Origin: Desmodesmus armatus
Lineage: Eukaryota > Chlorophyta > Chlorophyceae > Sphaeropleales > Scenedesmaceae
Length of the DNA: 64,000 bases
NCBI GenBank assembly: GCA_007449985.2
Contig: VIIQ02000073.1
Span: 186,001-250,000, forward strand
Direction of reading: 5' to 3'
Positions 33,096-45,456 of the stretch are shown one piece after another; the first letter of the stretch is position 1, and each line of letters opens with the position of its first letter. A program made the translations under genes and the position numbers. The notes under the pieces were generated by a model, which saw only the letters and a list, made by a program, of their open reading frames with translations, did not search any database and was not told the origin of the DNA.

Positions 33096-35828
33096 GTTTT
33101 GTATGGATTATGAAAGTCAATGGAAGTTGAAAGTCAATGGAAGTGGGGTGTGGTCATTTTGCGTATGCCAGAGTATATGGCTGCCGCAGCATCGGCATTA
33201 GTAGAGGGGAATGGTTGGGGGTAGCGGTAGTGTGTGCTGGGGTTGCGTTATGGTGTGGCAGTTGGTCACAGCAGCAGTGAGTGCTGCCGTCGCGATCTGC
33301 TGTAGAGGTTGCCATGATTACTGGGGTGTGTGCCCCGTGCCATTTGATGTGTTTGTCGCTTTGCTGATGGGCACAGCTTATGCCTGTTGAGTTGTGGAGC
33401 CATGCAACTTGCAGCTGAGATGCTGCAGACATAAGCCAGGCTGTAGCTGCTCTTGTGTGGCTGTGTTTGAACAAGTGTTGCGCGGTACAGTCTTGCAGAG
33501 AGCGTTTTTTTAGGAGTGCTGAGTGTTTGCGCCATGCACTGGCAAATTGTGAGCTGGCAATAGTGATGCAATATACACTGCCCCTTTGTGGCTCTTGCAA
33601 TTGGCGCTGCTGCCAACCAGGGGGGTTGACACCCGCAATTGTACATGTCACACCTTTCAGAGTTGTTCATAGGTAATGTGTAATGGTGTGCACGAGATTT
33701 GCACGAGAACACTCTGGCTTCAATGACTCTGCTTGAAATAGCAACAGCGGCTGGGCGCCATGGAGCACAGTCCAATAAGTGCTCCAGCTATCAAACACCT
33801 GACGGTGCCAATTGATCAAACTACGCACAAGGGTGTACAGGCTGCAATTCCACACAGCCGGGCAACAGGGGCACACAACCATTCCAGCGCATGTTCCCTC
33901 CACTCCAAGGCATACAACCATGCACTGCTCTTGCAGGGCAAGCAGGGCCAACGCCGTGACTCCGTCCAGGAGCATAAGCACAACCCACAGGCCATGGTTG
34001 CAGGCAGACTGCTAGGCGCTGCTTCCTCAGCAGGAGCCATCATGTGTGAACCCGTCACAATATGTCACATTGTGCAGCCGCACAAGCCAACAAGCAGGAG
34101 CATAAGCACAGCCCGCAGGCGGCGCTTGCAAGCAAACTGCTAGGCGCTGCCTCCTCGGCAGGAGTCACAACGGTCCTTGAAGGTGTCACAATGTGCGGCC
34201 GCACAACCTGGCAAAATGCAAACTGCCAGGCGCTGCCTCCTTGAAGGTGTCACAATGTGGGGTCACAATGTGCAGTCACATAAACCTACAGGAGGCCGAC
34301 GGCTCGCAGGTGCTGCTTCCTCAGCAGGCGGGCTGTCAACACAGGATGGTGCAAATGGCAGGTGTCACACAGTGTGGGGTCACACATCCTGCGTATTCAT
34401 TTGCAGTCATGAATTGATACACCCTAGGCGAGCTGAGCCTCAGCAGTCCAAGCCAGGCCAAGCTGCCCTTTAGATACCACTGAGTTGGTACAAACGCTGG
34501 TGCCAGCCACCATTGCACAGTCACAACCTGCTGTGCTGTGCTGGGGATGTTGCAGCCCAGCAGCAGCACAGGCGGAGGGTGCAAGTCACCGCAAAAGTAA
34601 GTGTCCAGCCAGCCGAAGCAGCCACTGCACCACTCTACCGAGACTTGTCAAGCAGGCATAGGACCACATGCACAAGGGAAGGTCCCTGATAACTGCCATG
34701 TACACTCAGGATTCATGAACATGTACATGCATGCATACCAACAGTCACATGCCACCTGCAGTCCGGCAAGCTGCTCCACTTCATCAAGGCTAGCACCACA
34801 CCACCAAACATCATTCTACCCGCAACAGCCGCCTTGGGGCTGGCTCCCATGCAGCTGGGAATGGGCTGTAAGCATGGCAGCACTTATGCATGGTGCACCA
34901 TCAATGGGCTGTGGTACAGCACACCATGAAAGGCTGCCAAGCCTTGGGTTGAGTTCACACACACACCCCGCATACACACATGCACACACCGTCACAGTTT
35001 ATGTCCCTAAACTACCCTACTGACCATCTCCAGCAGCACACAGATGCTAAGTTGTCTGCAAGTGGCCACAGCTGCTGGCGGGGCAGTGTCATCCAACGAG
35101 TGAAGACCCAGCTGGCCTAGCCACAGCATCTGTGCCAAGCCGTACCCGTGTGTGCTGCTGCTGTGTGCTTGCACATAATCACCCCTCTCCCTCTCAGCCA
35201 CCACATTGGTTGCAAACTGGCTCGGGCTAAGCCAGCGGCTCGTGTGAGGCCATGACTGTGTGGACAAAGAACATGCATCCAACAGTGAAACGAGCCAGTG
35301 TAGATGCATGCAAGTTGGTCACGGCCTGCCAAATGCTAAGGGCAGAGGGCAAACAAAGTATTCAACACCTGTCACCACACCAGACAGAGGGTCACAGACA
35401 ACAGCAAGTAACAGCTAACATACGGCCATAACCCAGAGCAGCAGCCCACGACCCAGTGCAACGACCCAAAACCAAGGAGAGGAATCAATCATGCAGTATG
35501 GTCACTACAGAAGCATCCGCCAGTGTGGAAGCAGCTGGCTGCATAAACCATGGCAGGACCCCGCCCCTGCCAAACCCTGCCTCTTGACGATTTTCCAGGG
35601 ACCCGGTCGCAAACCAAACAGAACATTCCTCAACCCCGGCACCAGTAGCAGGACACACAAAGCGTGACACAACAAGCGCAGCTGCTGTTGCTGCACCCGA
35701 GGGCCTGAAAACACCACAACATGGCTCAGCAGCATGCGTGCACACAGCAGCAGATGCCCAGGTGCCTGCCAGCACTTGCAGCAAACACTCACGGCTGCAC
35801 TCGTAGTCCCGCCAACAGCACCCACTGC
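33096..35828. other. Spacer between convergent genes, with a minisatellite
   Basis: This is the 3' flank of RAD18 (+) and of the P450 (-). A direct repeat of AAAGTCAATGGAAGT lies at about 33113-33143. The minisatellite at 33968-34340 is listed separately. No coding-like frame was found. Confidence 0.5.
33968..34340. repeat. Minisatellite, ~120-bp unit, 3-4 diverged copies
   Basis: Units share GGAGCATAAGCACA, then ACTGCTAGGCGCTGC, CCTCGGCAGGAG and a GTCACAATGTG block. The best pair is 33968-34085 and 34096-34204; later copies are degraded. Confidence 0.8.
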
Positions 35829-38799
35829 TCAGCAGCGTGGGTGCAGGTGGCAGCGGATGCCCTTGGTCCCTGCCGTCTGCAGTGTGAGGTGGGTGCTCTC
35901 ACGGGACCGCACCCCCTCGCGGCCGCCCATCTCCGGCGCCAGCTCGATCCTGAAGTTTGCCAGCAGCTTGGCCAGCAGGGTCATCACCTCCATCTTGGCC
36001 AGGGACTGCCCCACGCAGTTGCGGGGGCCCTCGCTGAACGGCATGAACGTGATGCCGCGCTTGCTGCTGCTCGCGACCGCCGCAGCGTGCAGCGCCCCGC
36101 TGCCGCCACCGCTGCCGTCCAGCGCTGCCGGCGCCGCCGCTGGTGCTGCCGCCGCTGCTGCTGCTGCTGACTTCGCCCCTGCGTCCTGGCTGTTGTACAC
36201 CCAGCACTCGATAGGCACGTGCAGCCAGCGCTCAGGCCTGAACTCCTGGGGAGCCTCCCAGTTGTGCTTCGTGTTCTGGATCGCAAACAGGGGCGTCGCG
36301 ACGATGGTGCCCTTGGGGATGCGGTAGGGCCCACAGGTCATGTCCTTCCCTGCCACGCGGCCCATGATGCTGACCACTGGCAGCATGCGCATTGCCTCCT
36401 TGGTTGCTGCTGTGAGGTAGGGCATCTTCTTGAGGTCGTCCCACTCCAGCTCCCGGGGGGGCGGGCAGCCTGGCTTGGCCAGCAGGCCCAAGCTGTCCAG
36501 CTCCTGTGCAATCCTGTCCTGCACGCCTGGCACTGTGGCAATGTTGAACAGAGTCCAGCTGGTGGTGTGGCCTGCAGGAGGCGGTACCAATGGGACATAC
36601 ACAGGCAGGCAGGCAGTGAGGGTGTGTTCAAGCAAGGGCCATGCTGCATTTCAGTGTCAGCATAAGCCCACAGGTCAGCTTCATCGTGTCAGCACAGTAG
36701 CCGCATGCACCTGCATACATCAAATGGGGTGTGACCACATCGCCTGGTGTGTGATCTCTGCCGGCGCGCCCTATCATTAGCACAACTGTGCAACTCTCCG
36801 CGCAGAGTGTCGCACACACCCCAACATGCTGCAGGAAACGACCTCACATAACAGCCCGCTGCACCTTGGCGCCTGCATACCTGTGGTCTCAAAGCCCTCG
36901 ACAAACAGGATGCCGATCTCTGACAGGACCCTATCCCTGCTGATGCCAGGGTGTTCCCGCATGACGCGCAGCAGCTGTGTGCCGATGTCTGTGTCGTCTG
37001 GCGAGGCCTCCCCCCGGGCCTCCAGGTTCTTCAGCAGCGCATTCATCTCTGACTGGAATGCGGCAAACGCGGCTGTGCCCTTGGGACCATACCTGCAGCC
37101 ACCACCACCAGCATCATCATGGTCAGAATGGTACATAACATTGAATGAACTTACTGAATCAACTGAGCAGCAGAAGATCATAGCGAGAGGAAGACAGGCT
37201 GCAGTGGCGGCGGGTGAGACAGCAATGTGGATCGGAGCGCAAACATTTTGAGCTGCTGGCCGCCTTGCTGGGTGGCAGATTCGCTGCCACTGTGGTGAAT
37301 TGCCATTGCTGCTGCTACTATCCTGCTGCTGCGTGATTCGCACCTGAAGAAGGTGGGGAAGATGGGGCGCAGGGGGTTGGCGATGCGCAGCATGACCTCC
37401 GTGAAGCAGCGCGGCAGCACGCGCAGCAGGTGGTCATACTCTGGGTGGTCCTTGTGCACGCTGCCAAAGTCGTGATCAAAGCCGGCCTAGCAGCAGCAGG
37501 GGAGTGACAGCAGTGCGGCCAGTGCGTGAGAGTTACTTTCCATCAAGGGAGCTGCAAGGCATGTTGGGGTCGCAGGGACTGATCAGGAGGACGATACGTG
37601 AGCAATTTCAATGGTAAGCAGAGCAGGGAGGTTGTTTGCGGACTCGCTGCGTCCTGCACGCCACTGCATGCTAGGCAACTGCTTGATGTGCCTCGCTAGT
37701 GTCAGCACAAGACCAAGCCCTAGCTTGCGCTGTGTGCTGACTTGTGTTGGCACTTACGAGGCCGATAACGTCCAGTGTGACCCTGAGTGCTGCTTGGTCT
37801 ACATCGATAGATGTTGTGGGGCCCAACACCTTGATGCGCTCCACCAGCTGGTTGATGCGGCTCAGCACCAGAGGGTACTTCTTCTTGATGTTCTGCACAC
37901 AGTACAAGTCACAGGAAACATCTCACCCCTGTTCTGCGTGCTGATGTGGGTGCTGACGCTACACACACCCTTGTGGGGTGTGTGACAGTGGTCCTGGCTT
38001 GGGTGCACCACTGCATGTGCGTCCTCCCACAGAGCCAGGACACTGACTGTTCAGACTTCCAGACGGTTATGGAAGGGATGACAGACACTGCCAACAGTCA
38101 CAGCAGCAGGTGCCCTCAGCACGGGGCTGCGCCTGCAGGATTCCACGCATGCGCTGCCATGCAGGACAGTGCCAGCACAGCTGTGCTGGGCCCCCTCCCT
38201 TACCTGCATGCTGAAGCTGACCGCCACTGCCTTTCGCACTGCCTTCCAGTTGTCGTCTGCTGCTGATGTCAGCAGGTTTGCATTGGCATGCGGGTCGCAC
38301 ATCTTGTTGATGGGCGCATACACCAGCGCTGCCTTGTCCATGGCACCCTCACCACGCCCCATGATGGCTGCCAGCGCAGCAGGGTCTGTCACCACTAGTG
38401 CGTCCTGCCACAGGAACTTGGCGCGGAAGATGCCCCCATACCGGTCTGCCCAATCCAGGATGACATGGTGGAAGTCTGGGCGCAGGCACTCCAGCACATT
38501 GCCCACCACCGGCAGTGACTGCTGCCAGGGCCCTGGCACCTTGTCCAAGTCATAGAGGCGGGCCCTGTGGGGGTTGAATCAGACAAACTATGATGGGTAC
38601 AAGCTGCTGATAGCTTGGCACACGCACCTGGTGCTGCTGCACTGTACTGTTTGGTAAGGTACAGAGGCCCAAAGGTCCCATCACACCCACCAGCCCGCGG
38701 CACTCACCTGCGAAGTTTGTGCAGTGTATATCCCAGAATGACAGCTGCACTAGCTGCAATGAGCGCCTCCAGCAAGACAGAAGCTGTCAGAACAAACAT
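35829..38799 (-). CDS. Cytochrome P450
   Basis: A haem-thiolate monooxygenase; the substrate is unknown. Six exons (38799-38708, 38564-38204, 37892-37758, 37486-37344, 37092-36881, 36571-35829) keep frame and give about 561 aa. The N-terminus MFVLTASVLLEALIAASAAV is a membrane anchor, followed by KVPGPWQQSLPVVGN (proline hinge). Helix C has DNWKAVRKAVAVSF. Helix I has FVEGFETTGHTTSWTL, split by the last intron. ExxR appears as KEAMRM, then FRPERW, and the haem loop is FSEGPRNCVGQSL. An Ala/Gly/Ser-rich insertion of about 45 residues separates PERW from the haem loop, where most P450s have about 20. The I-helix with ETTGHT is seen in eukaryotic P450s of several clans, so I assign no family. 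It is probably ER- or plastid-envelope-bound. Confidence 0.95.
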
Positions 38800-41672
38800 A
38801 CTGCTCTGCCACCGGTCTTCCTGCCAGCGAAAATAGACCGGTTGAGTTTGTCAAAAAAAGCAACCAGGGCTGAATTGTCTTGACTGGTCTGTCACAGCTG
38901 CTGCTGACAAGCCTGGCCCCGTGTGTGTCAATGAATAGAGTGCGTCAAATCGTGAGAGGTCTCAACTTGATCTTTTCGTTTCAAACACGGCATGGTGCAC
39001 ACTTTTCGGGCTATTTGTAGGTGGCTACGTGTACAGCGTGTCAGGAGAAGTTCGCTGTTGGTCGCTCAGTTGTGTGAGATTGGTCACTGCAGTTTGGCTC
39101 TACCTGTGGCCTCATGTTCATTTCATCTGAGCTTTCAACAGCAGGAGCAGGGCAGTGGTCCAAGCATGGCACCACAGGTGCCGTTGAAGGTCACCTCAGG
39201 TACCTGGTGCCTGCAGGGAATGCCAGGTTGGTGGTCCAAACAAGCAGCACACATACACCAGCCACAGTGCACATGCCTCCCAGCCGTCACTGACGGGCTG
39301 TTTCGAGCAAGGACAGGATCGCATCGGCTGCCATGACCCATAGGCAATTGAAGGTGGACCCTGACTGGTGTATTTTGTGTTTACATGGCTGTCGACCTCA
39401 CAGCATGGCTGATGGCTGGCCTGCAGCTGCCCATCCAGACTTAGTCCCTGCACAGCATGCTGCAGGTGCACGGTTCTGGCGGCAGGCAGTATCAGCACAT
39501 GGCAAGTGTGGCCCATGCAGACTGGCAGAAACGCTGCACAGCGCAAATCTGCCATCATAATCTGAGTACTATCATATCATGTCCATGATGACGACCAACC
39601 GTGACATGCTGAAGGGGGCAGCTTGCCAAGAGACCTTGGGGCCTGAAAGGCTTCACAAGGCCAGCGCCATCCCTTGCCCACCCCGAGACGGCAGCACTGA
39701 CACCAGCACACACTGCCGACCCACACACCCTTCACTGCATGTGCGCCAACACAGAGTCACGTGACCCTGGACAGTCGGTCCATCTGCTTGCAAACGGCTT
39801 GCCATTGGGTTTGCCAAGCCGTCACGGTTGGTGCTCACACAGCCATCGATGGTGCAGTGCAGAGGTAGGTCATAGCTATGTAACTACAGTTACAAAGTGA
39901 TGGATGTAGGACCAGCAGATGTTTGCTGGTCATGTGAAGGGGAGAGAAGTGAGTCACCTTGTGCCGCACAAGGAGGAGAGGAGGGGAGGGGGTGGGCAAA
40001 TATATATTACGCCCTCTCTGTACAAAGAGGGATGGCAAATAACGACATATTGAGATCAAGAGTACGCAACCCTTGCAGGCAACATATGCAGTGCTTGAAC
40101 AAAGTTGCAACAGGGTGTGCCAGTGCTGTCGCAGCCCTGTGCACATTGACAGCTGTCACCAACAGCGATGCACAGCACGTATGCAGCTGGCTATGTAGGG
40201 TATACTTGAGGCAACACCAGCAGCCAAAGCTTCGAGCAAGGCCAGGGCAGGTACCTGCCATACGCGCGCTCCAAGGGCGCGCTCAACCAAGCCCACAGAT
40301 GTCTGTAATGCCTGACGCCACAAAGGCTGCTGCTGCAGCTGTCTGTGTGTAGGCTCAGCCACAGAGGAGCCGAAGCCGCGTTCCTGGCAACATGCTTCAC
40401 ACTCCGCCACACCACTGGTCGATGACCGACACCGCCCACGCAATGCACATGAAGAAGTCGGCAGCACATATGAAGTCAAACATGGGCCGGCTGTCATACA
40501 GCCTCACAGCACATTTCGAGCCAAACCATGGGTCGGATACACCAGTTAATGGCGGCACTGCAACAACAGGCCACACACCATGGGGGCACATAGAAGGAGC
40601 CTGTCCAACATGGCTGCGCTGCGCTAGAGCACAAACACACAACCCATGCACACAGTGGCACTTGCTGGTTGTGTTGCAGCACACGTATACAGCAAGATGG
40701 CTGCAAACGTCCCCCCCTGACGGCGCTGATCGGTTGACTGATTGATAGATAGATTGGGGCACCACGGCACCCCATGTGCGGGTTTGGTGGCGGTCAGGAG
40801 CCTGTACCGATGCAGCCATGAACCAAGTGCTACCCACAAATGCAGATTTGACAGAGCACCCACACACACACACACATCCATGAATTCGTGCCATGCATAA
40901 CAGGTGACGGAGCTTGGCATTCGTTGACATGCCACTACTCTGCCGGCTCCAGCTTTGGGACGCCCCGTTAGCTGGGTGATGGATATCACACCATGCTTCA
41001 GACACCGACATGCCATCCATAACCCCATCCATACTCCAAAAGCACAGCCATGGCTGGCACACGTCAACACCACTGGGCAGGCAGTCCAAACACATCAACA
41101 AACCTTGCCCCAGCTGCGCTAAACCCTAGGCTGCTGGCGCTCCACACACCCTGCGCACTTTGCCCGTGCAGCCATACAGGGGAGAGAACAGCGATGTTGC
41201 TCAGCGTGGCGCTGGGACCTTTCCCTAACTTGCAGACAGCCTTGCACGCCAGACGTGGATGCCACAGCAAGGCTGATCGGGCGCGATCTTGATGCGCCCT
41301 ACAGCACCTGCAGCACCTGGGGATGGGCCACCTCCGTCCCCTGCACTCCGAGTCACCTCTGTCCCCTGTCCTTAGTCACGAAGAAAATCAGCAGATAAGC
41401 AACTGCTAGAAACTGTAAAACAGACGCTGCACGCATGGCGGTTGCATCACGGCAAGACGCGACCAATATATTGGTTGCCGCTGGCACTCTGACGGCAGAG
41501 CATGCGCAAAAGGTAGGTTTGTCAACAAGCCACAATACACAACGCTGCACCCATATGCTGCTTCACAGATAATTCACAGTCACACATGAACAGCTGCGAC
41601 CCTCCAACCCTTTTGCTGTAGCAGTGCAACCCCACCCAACCAACCAACCCATGCGCACCCTGCCCCACCCCG
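38800..41672. other. 2.9-kb intergenic region, no convincing gene
   Basis: This lies upstream of the P450 and downstream of the coiled-coil gene. A minus-strand frame near 41360-41440 reads RAASVLQFLAVAYLLIFFV, like a membrane or signal segment, but no exon continuing it was found. An (AC)n run lies at about 40858-40876. Otherwise nothing was recognised. Confidence 0.45.
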
Positions 41673-44600
41673 TCACTGACCCACAGCAGCTGCAGTGGCA
41701 GCGGGAGTGGGGCAGGACCCTCCTGCCTGCTGATCAAAGTGGTTGCCGTTGATGGGGGTGAGCTGCACCCCACCACCCTCCAGGTCACCTGTGCCACCAG
41801 CCACAGCAGCAGCAGCACCCTCCTTCCACGGCGCGCTGCAGCCGTTATCGGAAGCCCTGCCATAGTTGCTGAGGGGTAGGGGCCCAAGCCCGGGGCCACT
41901 GCCAGATGGCTTGCCACTACCACCACCACCACCGCCACCATTATGTGTGCGGGCCCTCGGGGTGTGGTCGCTGCTGCGTGGGTGGGAGGCTGTGTTGGTG
42001 GACACAGCGTCCGCCATGTGACTGCTGCCCATGGCTGCAACACTGCCACTGGTAGCCTCTGGCTGGTGCTGCAGTTGCACCACGCCACCGGGGCACGACT
42101 GCCTTGCAAGCCTCCTTCCATGCAGGCGCGTGTCGACCATGCCCCTGCCCCGATGGGCCCGCGGCAGTGTTGCTGCTGCAACTGCTGCTGCTGCCTGCTC
42201 CAACGTGCTGCGGACGGCGTTGCTGTCGTACCGCTGCAGCACTGCTGCTCGCTGCACTTCATAATCAACAACTCTCTGGTTATCATACTGCTGAAGCTCG
42301 GCGCCAGCCATGGCGGTGAAGGGGGAAGCCATGTCAGAGGGCACAGCTATTGCTGCTGCTGTTGCCGAGGAGTCTGGGGTGCCAGACGAGCCGGTAGACT
42401 TGCCTGTGGGCTTTCCCAGCAGTTGCTGAGCTGCCTGCTGGGCCTGCCGATGCCTGCTGCCAATGCCGCAGCGACCCAGGTGCGCCAAGCTTGCCAGGCT
42501 TGACTGCAGCCAGTTCGAGCTCACCGGTGGCGAGGGAGCGCAGGCAGCGCCTTCACCACCCGGCGCCAGTGCTGCCGCGGTTGCTGCTGCTGCTGCCACC
42601 CCTGCTGGAACTGGGCATGCTGCTGCTGTCGCTTGGGATGGAGTGCCACTGCCCTGCTGGCCATCCGAGGCAGCAGGGCTCAACTGGCTACGGGGCCTGC
42701 CGCCCCTGGCGGTTGAGGCGGGCGGGACGAACTGCTGCTGACCATTGACAGGCGTCACCACCCTGGGAAGGAGGTGCCTGCCATGCATCAGAGGAACAGA
42801 TGCAACCCTGGTAGGTAAGGGCAGCTCCTGGCCGCAGCTGCCGCTGCTGCTGCTGTGCAGCACCCAACCCACGCTCTGCCCTGCTGCATATGCTGCAGGG
42901 GCAAGCACGGCTGGGCCCAGGGAGACAGGCTGGGGGCAGCCAGAGGGGCCGACACCCAACCCCAGCACATACCCGGTTGGGGGGTGCTGCGGCATGCATG
43001 AAGTTGCCGCCTCCAAGCCCTCAGCGTAGGCTGCCAGCTCGATGTGCTGCTGCAGCAGGCTGACGTGCTGGTCCCTCAGGTCCTGCGCCTGCTGGTGCAG
43101 GAAGATCAGCTGGTCCTGCAGGACGCAAGGGCAGGACGGTGTTATGCTTCAGCAGGCGTCGATGCCTCAGCACAAGGCGTCCATCCTTCGGCTAGTCCAT
43201 GGCCTTGGTTCAAGTCCGTCCACTGCACAGACGCTGCAAGCTTGATTACATGAAGCAGAAGCAAGTGAAGATGTACTGGACAGACGCTGGACACACTGTC
43301 ACACAGAGCGCTGCGCAAGCGTATGCGTGCCTCCATGCGCGTTGTATGCGTGAAGTGCCGTGCATGCGCATGCAGGTGCCCGCACGTGCCTCCCACCTGT
43401 GCGTCTGCCGCCTTGTGCTGGGCACTCTGCACTTCCAACCGCGCCTCCACCAGCTCCCTGCTGAGCTCCTGCTGGTCCCGCATCAGCTTGTCCCTGTGCC
43501 GCTTGAGTCGCACCACCTGGCCGTGCAGGTCCTCCATGTTGGAGCCTCCTGCAGTGCTGCCTGGGCGCGAACCACACACCAAGCCAGGAGTGCTGCCCAG
43601 GGTACCGCTGGTGCTGCTGGCTGCTGCTGCCTGCTGGGCTGCCTGCTGGGCTGCCTGCTGGGCGGTCTTCAGCTGCAGGACGGGGACACCATGTGTCACG
43701 AGCAAGGGAGGGTTTGAGGGTTTAGGGTTTAAGGAGGGGTGAATCACTGTCCTGAGCAAGGGATGGGCGACTGGTATCGGCTAAGAAGCGACAGATTGAC
43801 TGATAGAGCCTGGAAGCATGCGAGCAGGATGCTGCACAACAATCCCTATGGCTCGTCAAGCACTGTGCCTGCTCAGCACGCCAAAATGTTGCAGGCATGC
43901 AGCCACGCTGCATGCGCTGGCGCCCTGCATGGCTGCAATCGTGCATGTGCTGGCCACGTCCCTGTGCAGTAGCCACCAAGCATGTGCAGGGCCTCTCCCT
44001 TCTCAGCCCCGTGCTCTCTCAGCCTTGCCTACCTGCTGCCTCAGCGTGCCCAGCTCACTGTCCTGTGCCACCACCCTGTCGATCAGGTCAGACACTGTCT
44101 CCTGCCAGTCCCTGCTGATGTCCCTGCTCACACGCATTCCGCGTGCAGCCATGGCCTCACAGTCCCGCCGCGCAGTGAGCAGCGCGTCCCAGATGTCGTG
44201 AACCTGAGCGGCGTCGGCTGGTGACAGGCGGGAAAGCAGTGCTTGCACTGCAGCGGCGTCCTGCAGCAGTAGCGGCAGCACAACCAGCGCAGCAGGATCT
44301 CAGGTGCAGGGGCGCAGTGTGTGAGGTTGTAGGCAGATGGTCTAGGCTGTGACCATGCCATCTGCCAAGCTGTACGCGGCCAGGTGCAGTCATCGGCACA
44401 TCCTCGCACAGCTGCAACTGCTGACCTGTGCGCGCAGCATCATCCAAGCAAGGGAAACAGCGCTGCCGCCTGCACACGTTCTTCCAGCCTGTCTGCACGC
44501 ACCTTAGAACCCATGGCTTTGTAATGGTAGCAGCGGGTGTCCTGCATGGGTGCATCCGGGTGCAGCACAACAGCACGGCGGGTGCTGTGGTCCAGGCACA

Positions 44601-45456
44601 ACTCTGCATCCCGTTCTGCCTGGGTGCGTGTCAGCGGCAGTGGCTCAAGCACACCCTTGAGCACTGGCAGGGGACCCTTGGCCAGCTGCGCGCGGCTGAG
44701 GTCAAGCCGTGGCACCAGCCGGCGTGCGGCAGGGTTGTTGTTGCTGCTGTTGCCCTTGTTGTCAGCGCTGCGTGCTGACGAGGTGCTGCGCGCTGACAGG
44801 CTGCCACGGCTGCTGGCAGGCCGCGCCTGCTGCGGAGGCACATCATGGGACTGACATGTTTCCAGCTCTGAGCGAACTGTTGTGGAGCCCTCATGTTCCA
44901 GATGGATTCCAGATGCTCCTACTGTTTTTGGCATTGGCTGCTGTTGCTGTTGCTGTTGCTGTTGGCCCTTGGCATGCGCTGAGCCTGGTTTCCCACCCGC
45001 CACATCTGTGCTGCCGCCCCGCTGTGTGACCTGCAGCTTCACCAGCACCTCTTGTGGGTGCAGGTCAGGGACCCCTGGCATGCTTCTGTGGCCCCCGATC
45101 TGGGCTCGCGGGTGTTGCATGGCCGCCTGGTCAGTGCATGCTGCTGCTGCCGCTGCTGATGCCGCTGCCGTCGCTGGTGCCGCGCTGGTGTCATGCTTGC
45201 ATGCGCGTCCTGCAGGGGTGCTGCTGGCAGAGGTGCCATTTGCTGCCGCTGGCGAGCTGTCAGAGGGTGTCCTGCTGGGGAAGCATGTCTGCAGCTCCTC
45301 TGGCGCGCTGCAGGCACACAGCAGGGCACACCAGCACACAGGAGCCAAGCAGGGCGTGTGGGGCAGCATTGGCAGGGCGATGCATGACATGCATGGAACA
45401 CTGATGCTCGGCTCGAACTCACGAAAAAAAACCTGAAGCGTGGTGCTATCTGCCAT
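41673..45456 (-). CDS. Unrecognised large coiled-coil protein
   Basis: I do not recognise a family. Five proposed exons (45456-45423, 45299-44503, 44260-44033, 43672-43397, 43115-41673) keep frame and give about 925 aa. Residues ~1-270 are disordered and Ser/Ala/Gln-rich, ending in a conserved-looking patch (RTQAERDAELCLDHSTRRAV, then DTRCYHYKAMGSK). The middle is helical coiled coil: VHDIWDALLTARRDCEAMAA, DLIDRVVAQDSELGTLRQQL, HGQVVRLKRHRDKLMRDQQE, RELVEARLEVQSAQHKAADA and DQLIFLHQQAQDLRDQHVSL. The last ~440 residues are Ala/Gly/Ser-rich with one charged helical patch (LQQYDNQRVVDYEVQRAAVL). Such proteins are often cytoskeletal or centrosomal, but that is a guess. Exon 1 (34 nt) is the least certain; the ORF also runs straight on from the ATG. 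Confidence 0.6.
43709..43737. repeat. Interstitial telomere-like repeat
   Basis: GGGTTTGAGGGTTTAGGG is followed by TTTAAGG, about three and a half units of the plant/algal TTTAGGG repeat with two variants. It lies in an intron of the coiled-coil gene. Confidence 0.65.

Noticed and set aside
41353..41550. Possible small membrane protein on the minus strand
   Set aside because: Hydrophobic stretch only; no continuing exons or known family.
41943..42503. 186-codon plus-strand frame inside the coiled-coil gene
   Set aside because: Cys-rich antisense shadow of the long last exon; no splice or start support.
43205..43222. tRNA B-box-like GGTTCAAGTCC
   Set aside because: The flanks cannot form a T stem or acceptor stem.
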